A DNA stretch of 8,196 bases from DATGSF01 sp035302865. Lineage in GTDB: Bacteria > Bacteroidota > Bacteroidia > Chitinophagales > Chitinophagaceae. Below the pieces are notes generated by a model. It was not told the DNA's origin, did not search any database, and was given only the letters and a program-made list of their open reading frames with translations. A program made the position numbers and the translations under genes. The stretch covers positions 1-8,196 of the forward strand of contig DATGSF010000072.1 in assembly GCA_035302865.1 (NCBI GenBank), read 5' to 3'. Shown here piece by piece: positions 7,023 to 8,196 of the stretch. Each line of letters begins with the position of its first letter. Position 1 is the first letter of the stretch.

Positions 7023-7041
7023 AATTGATAAGTTTCAAAAA

Positions 7042-7617
7042 TTATTTTTGCAAAATAAACTCACCATCTGCCTTAATTACAACATTATCGGAAATCATTG
7101 CTGAAGGAAAATCGGAGCCAATATTAAAGTCAGATCGTTTTAATATTCCAGTTAATTGAAATCCTGCAGTAGTATCTCCAGATTGAGGGTTTTCGATAGT
7201 ACCTCTATACCATAAATCCATAGTTACCGTTTTAGTAACACCATGCATTGTTAATTCTCCTGTTAATTTATAGCGATTTGCCCACATTTTCTTTATTGAA
7301 GTACTTTTAAAAGTCATTTTCTTATATTTATCCGCATCAAAAAAATCAGGGCTACGTAAATGATCATCACGCATTTTTATGGCAGTATTAATAGATTTAA
7401 CAGCAATGGATAATTCAAATACTGCATCAGAAAAATCCTCCTTATCAGATTTTATAGTTATATCAAAATCTTCAAACCAACCTTCCACATCAGCAATACC
7501 TAAATGTACCGTACTAAAAGTAAGCTTGGTATGATTGGGATCTACATTCCACTTTTTTTGTGCAAATAAACTGATGCTAAAAATAGACATCAATAGAAAT
7601 AAACTTAGTTTTCTCAT
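7042..7617 (-). CDS. YceI-family secreted lipid-binding protein
   Basis: This 191-residue protein has a signal peptide (MRKLSLFLLMSIFSISLFA, cleaved before QKKW) and a complete YceI domain of usual length. Motifs in order are KWNVDPNHTKLTFSTVHLGI (21-40), the IKSDKEDFSDAVFELSI strand pair (55-71), the characteristic INTAIKMRDDHLRSPDFFDA (76-95), KYKKMTFKSTSI, LTGELTMHGVTKTV (117-130) and, near the end, LKRSDFNIG and SDNVVIKADGEF. YceI proteins fold as a lipocalin-like barrel that binds polyisoprenoids or similar lipids in the periplasm; their physiological role is often unclear. It follows the pirin gene on the same strand by 86 bases, a pairing I recall as frequent in Bacteroidota, and ends at a strong terminator. 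The ATG at 7617 is the natural start for the signal peptide. No Shine-Dalgarno sequence is visible. Confidence 0.95.
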   Translation of the reverse strand: MRKLSLFLLMSIFSISLFAQKKWNVDPNHTKLTFSTVHLGIADVEGWFEDFDITIKSDKEDFSDAVFELSIAVKSINTAIKMRDDHLRSPDFFDADKYKKMTFKSTSIKKMWANRYKLTGELTMHGVTKTVTMDLWYRGTIENPQSGDTTAGFQLTGILKRSDFNIGSDFPSAMISDNVVIKADGEFILQK

Positions 7618-7639
7618 AATTAAACTTTGATTTTTAAAT

Positions 7640-7659
7640 AAACCTTTTAAAAAAGGTTT
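7640..7659. repeat. Palindrome between pirin and yceI-like genes
   Basis: AAACCTTTT (7640-7648) pairs perfectly with AAAAGGTTT (7651-7659) around two bases. On the minus strand it lies 22 bases before the yceI-like ATG, and no convincing T run follows it. It may be an operator, a leader hairpin or a weak terminator or processing site between the two genes. Confidence 0.6.
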
Positions 7660-7703
7660 GGGGATTAAACAATAATAATTTAAATACTTAATTCATTTTT
7701 TTT

Positions 7704-8196
7704 TTATAAATTCATGGGAACTTCTATCAATAGTATCTGTGCCTTTGATAATGTTTTTACATTTAGATTATTTATGTTCCAAATGCCAAGAGCATCTCTT
7801 TTTGATAATTTCTTACCTTCAATTTCTACTTCTCCATCTAATATAAAGAAATAAACACCATTCTCTTTATTGTGTAAATTATATTTTTCTTCCAATCCTG
7901 CATCAAATTCGCCCATATAAAACCATGCATCTTGGTTTATCCATGCACCTTGTTCGTCTTTATTTGGAGATATAATCTGATAAAATTTGTTTTTTACCTT
8001 TAAATCATTAATGTTTACTTGATCGTATCTTGGACTTAAATTTTGTGCTCGAGGAAATAACCAAATTTGTAAAAATGCAAGCTCTTCTTCTTTACTTTTA
8101 TTATATTCACTATGCATTACACCAGTTCCGGCTGACATTACTTGTACATCTCCTTCCTTTATGACACCCTTATTTCCCATACTATCTTCATGCTCT
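7704..8196 (-). CDS. Pirin-family protein (N-terminus outside window)
   Basis: The frame is open to the right edge: the codons before the internal ATG at 8180 read EHEDS, so that ATG is not the true start and the visible part is the C-terminal 163 residues. EHEDSMG, GDVQVMSAGTGVMHSEYN and LQIWLFPR are classic pirin motifs. The His and Glu in MHSE correspond to two of the four metal ligands of the N-terminal cupin; the other two (in the HPHRGFE-type motif) would lie upstream, out of view. The second half (DQGAWINQDAWFYMGEF, GVYFFILDGEVEIEGKKLSKRDALGIW) is the C-terminal cupin, ending at IEVPMNL. Pirins are cytoplasmic metal-binding cupins, some with quercetinase activity (YhhW type); the substrate here cannot be told. 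It is upstream of the yceI-like gene and probably co-transcribed, though a palindrome lies in the gap. Confidence 0.93.
   Translation of the reverse strand, partial: EHEDSMGNKGVIKEGDVQVMSAGTGVMHSEYNKSKEEELAFLQIWLFPRAQNLSPRYDQVNINDLKVKNKFYQIISPNKDEQGAWINQDAWFYMGEFDAGLEEKYNLHNKENGVYFFILDGEVEIEGKKLSKRDALGIWNINNLNVKTLSKAQILLIEVPMNL

Larger units (their letters stand above)
6163..7041. other. Long intergenic region without an intact gene
   Basis: About 880 bases separate the barrel gene from the yceI-like gene. I find no intact protein gene, tRNA or rRNA in it. The stretch 6222-6383 is AT-rich with nothing recognisable. From 6384 onward it holds a transposase-like remnant, an inverted repeat, two nested palindromic elements, a 26-base palindrome and a terminator, each listed separately. 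6825-6960 is again AT-rich, with only a weak stem (AATGAAT at 6902-6908 against ATTCATT at 6918-6924). Confidence 0.7.

Noticed and set aside
6163..7041. CRISPR array or tRNA gene in the long intergenic region
   Set aside because: No regularly spaced direct repeats and no cloverleaf with the usual conserved positions; the repeats here are palindromes of different sequence.
8178..8180. ATG at 8180 as the start of the pirin gene
   Set aside because: The frame stays open to the right edge and the codons before it encode the conserved EHEDS, so the real start is outside the window.

Overview
The window looks like chromosomal DNA from a member of the Bacteroidota, most likely a Flavobacteriia-like organism. 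It is strongly AT-rich, its gene starts lack clear Shine-Dalgarno sequences, and two of its protein families are characteristic of that phylum. These are a giant RHS/SpvB-like secreted protein with the Bacteroidota-type N-terminus, and a cysteine-pair plus FN3-like protein that resembles TANFOR-type proteins. All recognisable protein genes lie on the minus strand. The only plus-strand coding trace is a short transposase-like remnant.

Positions 1-6162 hold a four-gene unit read leftwards. In transcription order it encodes: (1) an 883-residue outer-membrane protein with a signal peptide, a central coiled coil and a C-terminal beta-barrel; (2) a 365-residue secreted FN3-like protein; (3) a 159-residue lipoprotein of unknown function; and (4) the first 618 residues of a giant RHS-like protein that runs off the left edge. 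Gaps between genes are 46 and 36 bases, and the last two genes overlap by four bases (ATGA). No terminator separates any of them. All four products carry export signals, so the unit reads as an envelope or surface cassette. A plausible but unproven model is that the barrel protein, the FN3-like protein and the lipoprotein help export, anchor or display the RHS-like giant.

Positions 6163-7041 are about 880 bases without an intact gene, but they are rich in structure. From left to right they contain: a weak candidate promoter for the four-gene unit; the apparent left end and N-terminal codons of an IS256-like transposase, with a strong inverted repeat just upstream; two different nested palindromic elements of about 92 and 72 bases; a nearly perfect 26-base palindrome between them; and a bidirectional terminator. 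This looks like a landing zone for small mobile or REP/MITE-like elements.

Positions 7042-8196 hold a second leftward pair. The upstream gene is a pirin-family protein whose N-terminus is outside the window. The downstream gene is a secreted YceI-family lipid-binding protein that ends at the terminator. The 86 bases between them contain an 18-base-pair-rich palindrome.
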